A DNA stretch of 64,000 nt from Streptomyces adelaidensis (GTDB taxonomy: Bacteria > Actinomycetota > Actinomycetes > Streptomycetales > Streptomycetaceae). Each line of letters opens with the position of its first letter. Positions within the stretch are counted from its first letter, which is position 1. Positions 8,264 to 19,641 of this stretch are shown here, piece by piece. Made by a program: the position numbers and the translations under genes. The notes beneath the pieces were generated by a model. That model was given only the letters and a program-made list of their open reading frames with translations, ran no database searches and was not told the origin of the DNA. The stretch is taken from positions 1-64,000 of the forward strand of contig NZ_JAEMUX010000041.1 of the NCBI RefSeq assembly GCF_016598475.1. The letters are read 5' to 3'.

Positions 8264-8655
8264 TGCCAGGGCCCCTCGCCGGGGCCGCCCGCGCGGTACC
8301 ACTCCACGCAGCCCGCCCGTGCCTGCCGGTCGATGAGCCGCTCCGCGGCCGGCCGGCCCGCGCGTTTCTTCTCGGTGCGGGCCGCGTCGACGACGTCCCG
8401 CAGGATCTCGTACTGGCCGTTCGACAGCCCCATGGACTGGTAGTCCCCGTAGGTGTCGCCGTCCAGTTCCTCCCGTGACCAGTACGCGACGATCTTCGCG
8501 CACACCTCCTCGGGCGGGGTGGCCGAGGGTGACGGCGAACCGCTGCCCGGCCCGCTCGCCGGTCCGCCCGACTGCGCGCACCCGGTGAGCAGGGCGCCGG
8601 TCAGCAGCGCCAGCCCGAGCGCCGCCCCCGGCCAGGGGGCTCCTCCCGTTGCCAT
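8260..8655 (-). CDS. Small lipoprotein of unknown function
   Basis: The 131-residue protein has a lipoprotein signal (hydrophobic residues about 10-24, lipobox LLTGC at about 25), a Gly/Ser/Pro linker, and a helical domain of about 85 residues with two further cysteines (EEVCAKIVAYW and ARAGCVEWY). The 3' end overlaps the start of the single-pass membrane protein gene, forming a two-gene operon. No family recognised. Confidence 0.75.
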   Translation of the reverse strand: MATGGAPWPGAALGLALLTGALLTGCAQSGGPASGPGSGSPSPSATPPEEVCAKIVAYWSREELDGDTYGDYQSMGLSNGQYEILRDVVDAARTEKKRAGRPAAERLIDRQARAGCVEWYRAGGPGEGPWQ

Positions 8656-8736
8656 GACCTGACGCTAGGGCCTGTGCGCCCCGCAGGACCATAGGCGCAC
8701 AGGCCTTCGCCTCGGCCCGTACCCCGTCCGCTCGCA

Positions 8737-9228
8737 TCAGTCCGCCGCCCGCACCCGCTCGCCCCCGGCCGCGTGCCCGGCGTCCCGCAGCAGGCAGGTG
8801 AGGCGTGCCGTGCAGACCCGCTTGCCGGCCTCGTCGCTGACGACGATCTCGTACGTCGCCGTTGAGCGCCCCCGGTGCAGGGGTGTGGCGACACCGGTCA
8901 CCAGCCCGGACCGGACGCCCCGGTGGTGTGTGCAGTTCAGGTCCACCCCCACGGCGATCTTGGAGCTGCCCGCGTGGAGCATGGAGCCCACCGACCCCAG
9001 TGTCTCCGCGAGCACGGCGGACGCGCCGCCGTGCAGCAGCCCGTACGGCTGGGTGTTGCCCTCCACGGGCATCGTGCCGACGACGCGGTCCGCCGAGGCC
9101 TCCACTATGCGGACGCCCATCCGGGTGCCGAGGTGTCCCGCGGAGAACATCGCGACCAGGTCGATGCCGAGGGTCGCGTATTCGTCGATGACCTCTTGCG
9201 GGAACTTCGCGTGGTGCTGCTCGCCCAT
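8737..9228 (-). CDS. PaaI-family hotdog thioesterase
   Basis: The 163-residue single hotdog domain contains the HGG motif (YGLLHGGASAVLAETLGS) that starts the hotdog helix, with the conserved E as likely catalytic base, and the strand VGVDLNCTHHRGVRSG. Family members hydrolyse acyl-CoA thioesters, often aromatic ones. The length is slightly above the usual 130-150 because of an N-terminal helix (HHAKFPQEVIDEYATLGIDL). The physiological substrate cannot be read from context. Confidence 0.88.
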   Translation of the reverse strand: MGEQHHAKFPQEVIDEYATLGIDLVAMFSAGHLGTRMGVRIVEASADRVVGTMPVEGNTQPYGLLHGGASAVLAETLGSVGSMLHAGSSKIAVGVDLNCTHHRGVRSGLVTGVATPLHRGRSTATYEIVVSDEAGKRVCTARLTCLLRDAGHAAGGERVRAAD

Positions 9229-9299
9229 GGGGCTCCGTTCGTCGTTCGTCGTCGATCAGTGCGTCGGCGGTGGTGCGCCGACCGCGGCTGAGCAAACGC

Positions 9300-11579
<2,280 letters not shown>

Positions 11580-11809
11580 CGCTGCTCCCCATTCGCGTAC
11601 GCGTGCTTCGGGCGTGAGGTACGTATTCGATCCTCGCACGTGTCACCGACATCGAAGGAGGTCGGGCGGCCGGCCGGGGGCGGCGGTGCCGAACGGCTGC
11701 CGCAGGTCCCCGGCCATGTACCCGTCCATGTCCCCGGGGATCTTCCCGGGGAGGCCCGAGGGGCGGCCGTGGGGTCCGGCTGTCAGTGGCACGTGGCAGG
11801 ATCGGGTCC

Positions 11810-14536
11810 GTGGCAGAGACAGGATCGAAGAAGACCGACAAGACCCCCGGCGGCAGCCGTCCCCGGCTCATGCTCATGGACGGGCATTCGCTGGCCTATC
11901 GCGCGTTCTTCGCGCTGCCCGCGGAGAACTTCACGACGGCGACGGGCCAGCCGACCAACGCGATCTACGGCTTCGCGTCGATGCTGGCGAACACGCTGCG
12001 TGACGAGGCGCCCAGCCACTTCGCGGTCGCGTTCGACGTCTCCCGCAAGACCTGGCGCTCGGAGGAGTTCACCGAGTACAAGGCGAACCGCTCGAAGACC
12101 CCGGACGAGTTCAAGGGTCAGGTCGAGCTGCTCGGCGAGCTCCTCGACGCGATGCACGCCGTGCGCTTCGCCGTCGACGGCTTCGAGGCCGACGACATCA
12201 TCGCCACCCTCGCCACCCAGGCCGAGGCGGAGGGCTTCGACGTCCTCATCGTCACCGGGGACCGCGACTCCTTCCAGCTGGTCAGCGAGCACACCACGGT
12301 GCTCTACCCGACGAAGGGTGTCTCGGAGCTGACCCGGTTCACCCCGGAGAAGGTCTTCGAGAAGTACGGGCTCACCCCGGCCCAGTATCCGGACTTCGCG
12401 GCCCTGCGCGGCGACCCGTCCGACAACCTGCCCGGCATCCCCGGCGTCGGCGAGAAGACCGCCGCGAAGTGGATCAACCAGTTCGGTTCGTTCGCCGATC
12501 TCGTCGAGCGCGTCGAGGAGGTCAAGGGCAAGGCCGGGCAGAACCTCCGCGACCACCTGGAGGCCGTCAAGCTCAACCGTCGCCTCACCGAGATGGTCCG
12601 CACGGTCGAACTCCCCAAGGGCGTCACCGACTTGGAGCGTGCCGCGTACGACCGCAAGGCCGTCGCGATGGTCCTGGACACCCTGGAGATCCGCAACCCC
12701 TCGCTGCGCGAGCGGCTGCTGGCCGTCGACCCGGGCGCCGAGGAGGCCGACGCCGGGCAGCCGGCCGCACCGGGGGTCGAGGTGGACGGCACGGTCCTCG
12801 GCGCCGGCGAGCTGGCCCCCTGGCTCACCGAGCACGGCACGGCGGTCCTCGGCGTCGCCACGGTCGACACCTGGGCGCTCGGCACCGGCTCGGTCGCCGA
12901 GATCGCGCTCGCCGCGGCCGGGGGAGCGGCCGCCTGGTTCGACCCGACGGAGCTGGACGAGGCGGACGAGAACGCCTGGGCGGCGTGGCTCGCCGACGCC
13001 GACCGGCCGAAGGTGTTCCACAACGCCAAGGCCGCGATGCGGGTCTTCGCCGAGCACGGCTGGACCGTCGCCGGCGTCATGATGGACACCGCGCTCGCCG
13101 CCTACCTGGTCAAGCCGGGCCGCCGCTCCTTCGACCTGGACGCGCTCTCCCTGGAGTACCTGGGCCGCGAGCTGGCCCCCGCCGCCACCGCCGACGGGCA
13201 GCTGGCCTTCGGCGCGGACGAGGGCGCCGAGGCCGACGCGCTGATGGTGCAGGCCCGCGCGATCCTCGACCTGGGCGAGGCCTTCGGGACACGCCTGAGG
13301 GAGGTCGGCGCGGCCGACCTCCTCGGTGACATGGAGCTGCCCACCTCCGCGCTGCTGGCCCGCATGGAGCGCTACGGCATCGCCGCGGACCGCGCCCATC
13401 TGGAGGCCATGGAGCAGATGTTCGCGGGCGCCGTGCAGCAGGCGGTGAAGGAGGCGCACGCGGCGGCCGGGCACGAGTTCAACCTGGGCTCGCCCAAGCA
13501 GCTCCAGGAAGTCCTCTTCGGCGAGCTGGGCCTGCCCAAGACCAAGCGCACCAAGACGGGCTACACCACGGACGCCGACGCCCTCGCCTGGCTCGCCGGC
13601 CAGACCGACAACGAACTGCCGGTCATCATGCTCCGCCACCGCGAGCAGGCGAAGCTCCGCGTCACCGTCGAGGGCCTGATCAAGACCATCGCCGCCGACG
13701 GCCGCATCCACACCACCTTCAACCAGACGGTCGCCGCCACCGGCCGCCTCTCCTCCGTCGACCCGAACCTGCAGAACATCCCGGTCCGCACCGACGAGGG
13801 CCGCGCCATCCGCCGCGGCTTCGTCGTCGGCGACGGCTTCGAGTCCCTGATGACGGCGGACTACAGCCAGATCGAGCTGCGCGTGATGGCCCACCTCTCC
13901 GAGGACGAGGGCCTGACCGAGGCGTTCACCTCCGGCGAGGACCTGCACACCACGGCCGCCGCCCAGGTGTTCGGGGTCGAGCCCGCCGCCGTGGACGCCG
14001 AGATGCGCCGCAAGATCAAGGCGATGTCGTACGGCCTGGCCTACGGCCTGTCGGCGTTCGGCCTCTCCCAGCAGCTGAACATCGACGCGGGCGAGGCCCG
14101 CGCCCTGATGGACGCCTACTTCGAGCGCTTCGGCGGCGTACGGGACTATCTGCACCGGGTCGTGGAGGAGGCGAGGGCGACGGGCTACACGGCGACGATC
14201 TTCGGGCGCCGCCGCTACCTCCCCGACCTCAACAGCGACAACCGTCAGCGCCGCGAGGCGGCGGAGCGGATGGCGCTCAACGCGCCCATCCAGGGCACCG
14301 CCGCCGACATCGTCAAGATCGCCATGCTGAACGTCGGCCGGGCCCTGGACGCGGCGGGCCTCACCTCCCGCATGCTCCTCCAGGTCCACGACGAAATCGT
14401 CCTCGAAATCGCCCCCGGCGAGCGCGAGCGCGCCGAGCAGCTCATCCGCCACGAAATGGCCGAGGCCGTACACCTGAGGGTCCCGCTGGGCGTCTCGGTG
14501 GGCCACGGCCCGGACTGGGAATCGGCGGCGCACTAG
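11810..14536 (+). CDS. polA: DNA polymerase I
   Basis: The predicted 908-residue repair and Okazaki-fragment polymerase has three parts. The N-terminal 5' nuclease (about residues 15-300) carries GDRDSF and a helix-hairpin-helix (GIPGVGEKTAAKW). The middle 3'-5' exonuclease-like domain lacks a clear set of catalytic acidic residues, as is usual in actinobacteria. The polymerase domain shows motif A DYSQIELR, the O-helix RRKIKAMSYGLAYG and motif C VHDEIV. The GTG at 11810 is preferred because it gives the family N-terminus MAETGSKKTDKTP; a GTG at 11786 is possible. The TAG stop is the first codon of the inverted-repeat element that follows. Confidence 0.97.
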   Translation: MAETGSKKTDKTPGGSRPRLMLMDGHSLAYRAFFALPAENFTTATGQPTNAIYGFASMLANTLRDEAPSHFAVAFDVSRKTWRSEEFTEYKANRSKTPDEFKGQVELLGELLDAMHAVRFAVDGFEADDIIATLATQAEAEGFDVLIVTGDRDSFQLVSEHTTVLYPTKGVSELTRFTPEKVFEKYGLTPAQYPDFAALRGDPSDNLPGIPGVGEKTAAKWINQFGSFADLVERVEEVKGKAGQNLRDHLEAVKLNRRLTEMVRTVELPKGVTDLERAAYDRKAVAMVLDTLEIRNPSLRERLLAVDPGAEEADAGQPAAPGVEVDGTVLGAGELAPWLTEHGTAVLGVATVDTWALGTGSVAEIALAAAGGAAAWFDPTELDEADENAWAAWLADADRPKVFHNAKAAMRVFAEHGWTVAGVMMDTALAAYLVKPGRRSFDLDALSLEYLGRELAPAATADGQLAFGADEGAEADALMVQARAILDLGEAFGTRLREVGAADLLGDMELPTSALLARMERYGIAADRAHLEAMEQMFAGAVQQAVKEAHAAAGHEFNLGSPKQLQEVLFGELGLPKTKRTKTGYTTDADALAWLAGQTDNELPVIMLRHREQAKLRVTVEGLIKTIAADGRIHTTFNQTVAATGRLSSVDPNLQNIPVRTDEGRAIRRGFVVGDGFESLMTADYSQIELRVMAHLSEDEGLTEAFTSGEDLHTTAAAQVFGVEPAAVDAEMRRKIKAMSYGLAYGLSAFGLSQQLNIDAGEARALMDAYFERFGGVRDYLHRVVEEARATGYTATIFGRRRYLPDLNSDNRQRREAAERMALNAPIQGTAADIVKIAMLNVGRALDAAGLTSRMLLQVHDEIVLEIAPGERERAEQLIRHEMAEAVHLRVPLGVSVGHGPDWESAAH

Positions 14537-14783
14537 GCCGTGTCGTCAAATTCCCGTCTGCCTCGCGACGCCATGCACGCTCCCCCATTCTCGGCTTCGC
14601 TCGAACGGGAGGGGCCCCCACCGCCGCACCGGGCGCAGACCCGAGTACGTCCAGTACACGGGTCTACGCCCGGCACGCCGAGAGCACGCTCCCCCATTCT
14701 CGGCTTCGCTCGAACGGGAGGGCCCCCACGACGCCGCGAGGCCGCCCTCCGGGCGACGACGGGAATTCGACGACACGGCCTAG
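14533..14783. mobile_element. 251-bp MITE-like element with 26-bp terminal inverted repeats
   Basis: The terminal inverted repeats at 14533-14558 and 14758-14783 match at 25 of 26 positions (left end CTAGGCCGTGTCGTC). Both ends carry CTAG, and the outer TA or CTAG could be a target duplication, as in IS5/IS427-type elements. The interior has no credible coding frame but holds two copies of a 46-47-bp direct repeat. This fits a non-autonomous, transposase-lacking element. The element overlaps polA: its first bases supply the TAG stop codon. Family assignment is inference. Confidence 0.75.
14575..14729. repeat. Two direct copies of a 46-47-bp repeat inside the MITE-like element
   Basis: Copies at 14575-14621 and 14684-14729 share GCACGCTCCCCCATTCTCGG...CGGGAGG and differ by one G in a G run. 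Each copy can form a short CTCCC/GGGAG hairpin. I recall this motif as a recurrent interspersed sequence in Streptomyces genomes. Confidence 0.8.
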
Positions 14784-14990
14784 CCCCGCCGGAAGACGGG
14801 AAGAAGACCGGAAGGGAGCCCGGCCTCGCGGCGCCGGGCTCCTCCCACCGGCGGCTGGGACCTTCCTGCCGGGACCTTCCTGCCGGCTGCCGGCCATCGC
14901 GTCGGACGGCGCCGCGATCCGCTCGGCCGTGTCACCCGCCTGGCCCCCACCAGGGAGCCCCCGGCGGAGCGTCGGCGCAAGGATGCCCGC

Positions 14991-15317
14991 ATGGGCATAC
15001 GCACGCTCCGCCGCCGTACAGCGACAGCTGCCACCCGCCTGTCAGCGGTGCGCACCCGCCTCGCGTCGGCGCACCCCCGGCTCCCTCTCCCCTGGGCGCG
15101 CATCCGCGTGAGACGGCCGCACAGCCTCCGCCCCTGGGCGCTGACCCACCCCCTGGCGGCCCTCCGCGGACACGTACCGCCGTACGCGACCCGCGCCGCC
15201 GCGCCCCGTATCCCCAGCGGAGCGCCCGCGCGGCGCCCGGTCCTCAGCGCGGGACCGAGCTGTCCGCCGCCGCGTCGGCTGCGGGCGTCGGCACGGGAGC
15301 CGGGCGCCACACCCTGA
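14991..15317 (+). CDS. Possible small Arg-rich protein (doubtful)
   Basis: A 108-codon frame begins at an ATG preceded by AAGGA at good spacing and has Streptomyces-like third-position GC. The product is Arg/Ala/Pro-rich with no recognised domain, and its 3' end overlaps the convergent DUF4184 gene by 74 bp. It may be spurious. The rest of 14784-15243 shows nothing else I can support. Confidence 0.3.
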   Translation: MGIRTLRRRTATAATRLSAVRTRLASAHPRLPLPWARIRVRRPHSLRPWALTHPLAALRGHVPPYATRAAAPRIPSGAPARRPVLSAGPSCPPPRRLRASAREPGATP

Positions 15318-16092
15318 CGCCCACGCCGTAGAGCACCACGCCGAGGACGAGCCCGGCGCCCGCCCCGAAGCAGAGCGTCGGGATGACCTCGTACGGCTTG
15401 GCGACCGAACCCCAGTACGCCCACCACCGGGTCACCCGCTGGGCGGCCGCGACCAGTGCGCAGCCCCCGATGACGGCGCACGCCAGCCACCGGTCGGCCG
15501 AGGAGAGCACGGGCACGCCCACGGGCTGGATCGCCGGCTGCCGGCGCAGGGCCTGCGCGAGGAAGACGGCGATCACGACCGCCGCGATCGCGGAGCCGCC
15601 GTACTGGAGGTACCAGTAGAGCGGCGAGCCCGCGATCTCCTCGCCGAGGACGGGGAAGAGCCGCATCCCCCACCGGTCGAGATGCGTGAACGCGTCCCAG
15701 ACGACATGGGTCAGCGAACCGAGGACGGCGGACACGTACCACCACAGAGCCAGGGCGGGAGTGAACCGCCGGGTCCGTGCCCCGCAGCGCACCAGCGCGG
15801 CCACCCGCCCCTGCCGCTCTGTCGGCAGCAGCGCGACCAGCGGCTCACGGAGCAGCAGCCAGAGCCCCACCAGTACCCCGGTGACGAGGACATCGACCGT
15901 GAAGACCCCGACGAAGGAGTGCGTGACATCGCCGAACTCCATCGCCTCGGGCAGCACACTCGCCACGTAATAGGTCATGTCGGGCGCGAATGAACCGGCG
16001 ACGAGCGCCGACGGCATCAGCGGCCCGCGCGCGGTCCCGTTCCCCCGCAGGGCGGGCAGTACGGCGGCCGCATGGCTGAGCGTGAAAGGCAA
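15244..16092 (-). CDS. DUF4184 family integral membrane protein
   Basis: The 282-residue protein begins at a TTG preceded by AGGGGGAAG. This start gives the family-typical N-terminus MPFTLSHAAAVLP; the ATG at 16452 would add 120 residues of non-protein-like sequence. About six hydrophobic segments and an early acidic/histidine pattern (FAPDMTYYV, GDVTHSFVGVF, THVVWDAFTHLDRWG) recall the metal-dependent membrane hydrolase YdjM group. That resemblance is weak and no function is claimed. Confidence 0.82.
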   Translation of the reverse strand: MPFTLSHAAAVLPALRGNGTARGPLMPSALVAGSFAPDMTYYVASVLPEAMEFGDVTHSFVGVFTVDVLVTGVLVGLWLLLREPLVALLPTERQGRVAALVRCGARTRRFTPALALWWYVSAVLGSLTHVVWDAFTHLDRWGMRLFPVLGEEIAGSPLYWYLQYGGSAIAAVVIAVFLAQALRRQPAIQPVGVPVLSSADRWLACAVIGGCALVAAAQRVTRWWAYWGSVAKPYEVIPTLCFGAGAGLVLGVVLYGVGVRVWRPAPVPTPAADAAADSSVPR

Positions 16093-16312
16093 GTCTTCCC
16101 CCTGTGGCGGACTTCGGCCGGACGGTTCGGCCCGGCGTCGACCGGTCGCCAGTATGCGCGACTTGTGCCCGCGTATCCGAAGGGTGCCCGCACGACAGGA
16201 AACCGATAAGGCCAATCGGTGAATATCGGGCACCAACGGGTGTCCGGGCGGCGGAAGTTGTCGTAGGGTCGCCTGGGTCGCCGCGCCGGTGGGTGCGGGG
16301 GCCGCTGGAATT

Positions 16313-16410
16313 CCGGAAAGGGAATGCCGGAACGGGGCAACCAAAACCGGAACTCCGGAGTCGGTGTACCGGAGCAAGGAAACCGGTCCGGATGAAGACC
16401 GGACAAAAAG
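16313..16410. repeat. Cluster of CCGGA motifs in a 391-bp gap upstream of the lytic transglycosylase gene
   Basis: The gap 16093-16483 contains at least seven CCGGA(A/C/G) motifs within about 100 bp, irregularly spaced (ATTCCGGAA, AACCGGAAC, ACTCCGGAG and others). The gap shows no gene. I looked for a c-di-AMP (ydaO) riboswitch pattern, common before cell-wall hydrolase genes, and could not match its conserved core. A structured leader or protein-binding array is possible. Confidence 0.4.
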
Positions 16411-16483
16411 CGGACAACTGGTTGAGACGGCAGTAGATCGGTAGAGCGCCAAGGCGGTCGACCACCGGGGAGGGGTTCACTCA

Positions 16484-18295
16484 ATGGCGGCGCAGTTCGG
16501 TTTGAGGCTCCGCAAGGGGGCGGCCACCACCGCCCTGGCCGCGGCCACGGTAGCGGCACTGGCCGCTTCGCAGGCCCCGGGAGTGACCACCGACAGCGCG
16601 GGCAGACTGGCGGCGGGAGCGCCCTCGCCGGACGCGAGCGCCCGGGCCGGCGACACCGCCTCGGGCAACTCGCAGTACTACACGGACCTTCCGCCCCTGG
16701 ACACCCCCACCCCGACCACCGGCACGGATGACTCCTCGGGTACGACCGCCGGCGGCGAACGCGGGATACCCGCGACCGTCCTCGACGCCTACAAGAAGGC
16801 CGAGTCGTCCCTGCGCGACTCCAAGCCCGGCTGCAACCTGCCCTGGCAACTCCTCGCCGCCATCGGCAAGGTGGAGTCCGGTCAGGCCAGGGGAGGCCAG
16901 GTCGACGCCGACGGCACGACGTACAAGAAGATCCTCGGCCCGGTCCTCGACGGCGGCGCGTTCGCCAACATCAGCGACACCGACAACGGCGCGTACGACG
17001 GCAACACCACGTACGACCAGGCGGTCGGCCCCATGCAGTTCATCCCCTCCACCTGGGAGTGGGCGGGCCGCGACGGCAACGGCGACGGTGCCAAGGACCC
17101 GAACAACATCTACGACGCCGCCCTCGCCGCCGGCCACTACCTGTGCCGCTTCGACTGGGACCTGTCCAACGGCGGCAACCTCCGCAGCGCGATCCTCAGC
17201 TACAACAACTCGACGGAGTACTACAACACCGTCATCTCGTGGCTGGAGTACTACCGCAAGGGCACCCACGAGATCCCGGACGGTACCGGCTCCCTGCCCC
17301 AGACGCCGAGCGGCAACAGCGACAACAGCGGTGGCGGCGGCAGTAACGACACCGACAACTCCACGCCGAGTCCCAGCCCGACGCCGCCGAACACGCAGAA
17401 GCCGGGCGGCGGCGAGTCGGGCGGCAGCGAGCCGGGTGGCGGCGAGCCGGGGGGCGGCGAGCCGGGGGGCGGCGAGCCGGGGGGCGGCGGTACCACCACG
17501 CCGACCCCGCCCACCACCACGCCGCCCACGACGCCCACGACGCCGCCGTCCAACACCGACACGGTGCACCACCTGGAGAACGCGGGCGCGTCGAACCTCA
17601 CGGCCATGGCCGGTGACACCTTCACCGAGAAGATCGTCGCCCGCACCGAGACCAAGGCGGGCAAGGCAGTGGCGAAGGTCCGCGTCCGCTTTACCGTCGT
17701 CGGTGACTCGGGCACCACCTTCACCGGTGGCGAGAAGGTCGCGACCATCCTCACCGACAGCGCGGGCAAGGCCACGGCCCCCGCGCTCGTGGCCGGCGAG
17801 ACGACCGGCGACGTCACCATCCGCGCCACCGTCGTGGGCCGCTCCGTGACCGCCCTCGACTACACGGCGACCGTCACCGCCCGCCGGGCCGACGCCCTCG
17901 CCCGCACCAGCGACACCGCGCTGACCTGCGTACCGAACGGCGAGTTCGCCGAGCAGGTCGGGGTGAAGGCCACCTACAAGGGCGAGATCGCGGACAAGGT
18001 CGCGGTCAAGGCCACCCTCATCAAGTCGCTCCTCGACACCACCGAGAACGACAAGGGCCCCTACTTCAAGGACGGGGACAAGGTGCTTCGCACCATGACT
18101 CTGGAGACCGACGACAACGGCCTGCTCACGCTGCCGAAGCTGCACTCGGACGACACCACCGGCACGTTCCTGCTCCGCATCGAGACCGAGGGCGGCGCAA
18201 CGCTGACGGTCGAACTCAAGGTGGAGGCGCCTGCCGAGGCGACGCCCACCGAGCCGGCGGCCACCGACTCGGCGTCACCGAGCCCCGCCGCGTAA
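16484..18295 (+). CDS. Secreted lytic transglycosylase with Gly-rich linker and Ig-like C-terminal region
   Basis: The 603-residue protein has a Sec signal peptide (about 1-33). Residues about 100-265 form a transglycosylase domain: AAIGKVESGQARGG with the catalytic Glu near residue 131, AVGPMQFIPSTWE, NIYDAALAAGHYLC and ILSYNNSTEYYN. This fold cleaves peptidoglycan to 1,6-anhydro products. Next come a Pro/Ser/Gly linker with five tandem copies of a 15-bp unit (17414-17488, product GGGEP repeats), a beta-rich region of about 200 residues like bacterial Ig/Big domains, and a low-complexity tail. It probably acts in the cell wall. GGGGAGG precedes the ATG. Confidence 0.88.
   Translation: MAAQFGLRLRKGAATTALAAATVAALAASQAPGVTTDSAGRLAAGAPSPDASARAGDTASGNSQYYTDLPPLDTPTPTTGTDDSSGTTAGGERGIPATVLDAYKKAESSLRDSKPGCNLPWQLLAAIGKVESGQARGGQVDADGTTYKKILGPVLDGGAFANISDTDNGAYDGNTTYDQAVGPMQFIPSTWEWAGRDGNGDGAKDPNNIYDAALAAGHYLCRFDWDLSNGGNLRSAILSYNNSTEYYNTVISWLEYYRKGTHEIPDGTGSLPQTPSGNSDNSGGGGSNDTDNSTPSPSPTPPNTQKPGGGESGGSEPGGGEPGGGEPGGGEPGGGGTTTPTPPTTTPPTTPTTPPSNTDTVHHLENAGASNLTAMAGDTFTEKIVARTETKAGKAVAKVRVRFTVVGDSGTTFTGGEKVATILTDSAGKATAPALVAGETTGDVTIRATVVGRSVTALDYTATVTARRADALARTSDTALTCVPNGEFAEQVGVKATYKGEIADKVAVKATLIKSLLDTTENDKGPYFKDGDKVLRTMTLETDDNGLLTLPKLHSDDTTGTFLLRIETEGGATLTVELKVEAPAEATPTEPAATDSASPSPAA
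17414..17488 (+). repeat. 15-bp tandem repeat, five copies, inside the lytic transglycosylase gene
   Basis: Units of the form GAGCCGGGGGGCGGC repeat in frame and encode Glu-Pro-Gly-Gly-Gly. The first two copies have diverged and the last three are identical, suggesting recent slippage. The repeat encodes a flexible linker between the enzyme and the Ig-like region. Confidence 0.9.
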
Positions 18296-18470
18296 CCCGG
18301 CGCGCGGTCCAGCGCGCAGTACTTCGTACGGCCCCTGCGGCGCCCTTCTTCCGGGAGGGGCGCCGCGGGTGTGTGTGCGACCTGTTCTCATCTCGCCCGA
18401 GCGTTGCTACGGTGCCGGACCTGACGAACTATCAGTTCCTGTTGGGGAAGCCCGTAGCCGGGAGGTCCGT

Positions 18471-18605
18471 ATGCGTGCCGTGATCGCCGCCGCGACCGGA
18501 CTCGCCCTCGCCTTCGCCCTGGCCTTCACGATCACGGCGATGGGCTCACCCACGGGCGAGACCTCACCGAAACCGTTGCTGACGACGGTGCCCGCACATC
18601 CATGA
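18471..18605 (+). CDS. SPW_0924 family micro-protein
   Basis: This is a 44-residue protein with one hydrophobic segment (residues about 2-19, AVIAAATGLALAFALAFT) and the conserved tail GETSPKPLLTTVPAHP, which I recognise as the Streptomyces SPW_0924 family. The ATG follows GGGAGG at 18460-18465. The frame opens upstream at 18369, but that start has no ribosome site. Function unknown; it is probably membrane-inserted or exported. It lies 43 bp before the DUF3068 gene and may share its transcript. Confidence 0.8.
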   Translation: MRAVIAAATGLALAFALAFTITAMGSPTGETSPKPLLTTVPAHP

Positions 18606-18648
18606 CCGACGGGCCGAACCCGCACCACCGCCCGGGAGGGAGGCCGAG

Positions 18649-19641
18649 ATGCGCCGAAGGGCCGGCCTGATCCTGCTCGCGCTCGCCGTGTTCTGCACGG
18701 CGTTGTCCCCACTGCTGCGCTGGTACGTCTTCCCGAGCGTGGCCAAGATCCCGGCCGACCAGTACCAGGACATGGTCCTTACGGCGAAGGACGCGACCCT
18801 CCTCGACTACGGCACGATGACCGCGCGGACGGTTCCCGAGGTCACCATCGTGCAGACCCTCAAGGGCAACGTGGAGGCCTCCGAGAAGATCGAGAAGACG
18901 GCCGGCCGGGACGTCGTCGTCTGGGACGGCCTGTCGTACGTGCAGGGCCCCGACGGCGAGATGGTCTCCCGGATCCCCGAGCGCTACATCTTCGACGCCC
19001 ACACCCAGGAACCCGTCCACGCCAAGGGCGAGATGGTCGACGGCGACCCGGTCCGACGGGAGGGTCTGGAATTCAAATGGCCCTTCCTCACGGAGAAGCG
19101 GGACTACGAGTACTTCGACGCCCAGGCCCGGATCACGGCCCCCATCCACTACAAGGGCACCCAGGACTTCCGCGGCGTGGAGGTCTACTACTTCGAACAG
19201 ACCATCCCCTGGACCAAGGTCCCCTTCCCCCGGACCATGCCCGTGGAGGGCATCACCCGGGAGACGGTCGCCGAGACGGGCACGACCCGCTGGTACACCA
19301 CGGTCCGCAAGTTCTGGGTGGAGCCCGTCACCGGCGCCCCCGTGTACGGCGAGGAGATCCACAAGGAGGAACTCCGCGGCGGCACGCTCCTGGGCGACCG
19401 CGACAAGGTGACAGCCTTCGCCGGCCACGTGAAGATGCGCGAGGACTACATCGAACACACCGTCGATCTGGTCAAGTCCCAGCGCCTCCTCGTCCTCCTC
19501 ATGACCACCTACCTGCCCTGGGGCTCCCTGGGCCTGGGCATCCTGCTCCTCGCCCTCTCCCTCTACGTCGAGGCCCGCGGCCGCCGGCCCGGCGAACCGG
19601 AGTCCAGCAGGCCCACGGCCCCCGAGCCGGTCAGCGCCTGA
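18649..19641 (+). CDS. DUF3068 / PorA-like membrane protein
   Basis: The 330-residue protein has an N-terminal hydrophobic segment (about 5-25), a large extracellular domain of about 260 residues with YIFDAHTQEPVHAKGEMV and FRGVEVYYFEQTIPWTKVPFP, and a C-terminal transmembrane helix (about 285-308) followed by a Pro/Glu tail. This two-anchor layout is that of DUF3068 proteins, which databases label porin PorA family; porin activity in Streptomyces is unproven. GGGAGGGAGG precedes the ATG. The last 11 bp overlap the 3' end of hrpB. Confidence 0.88.
   Translation: MRRRAGLILLALAVFCTALSPLLRWYVFPSVAKIPADQYQDMVLTAKDATLLDYGTMTARTVPEVTIVQTLKGNVEASEKIEKTAGRDVVVWDGLSYVQGPDGEMVSRIPERYIFDAHTQEPVHAKGEMVDGDPVRREGLEFKWPFLTEKRDYEYFDAQARITAPIHYKGTQDFRGVEVYYFEQTIPWTKVPFPRTMPVEGITRETVAETGTTRWYTTVRKFWVEPVTGAPVYGEEIHKEELRGGTLLGDRDKVTAFAGHVKMREDYIEHTVDLVKSQRLLVLLMTTYLPWGSLGLGILLLALSLYVEARGRRPGEPESSRPTAPEPVSA

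Noticed and set aside
8264..9295. Upstream 344 codons of the frame ending at 7631
   Set aside because: They run through the lipoprotein and thioesterase genes in another frame and lack protein-like sequence; the GTG at 8263 overlapping the lipoprotein stop is the natural start.
14540..15331. 263-codon plus-strand frame after polA
   Set aside because: It runs through the MITE-like element and is Pro/Arg-rich without domain character. Only a shorter frame at 14991 is kept, as doubtful.
16093..16483. c-di-AMP (ydaO-type) riboswitch before the lytic transglycosylase gene
   Set aside because: The expected conserved core could not be aligned by eye. It remains only a suspicion from gene context.
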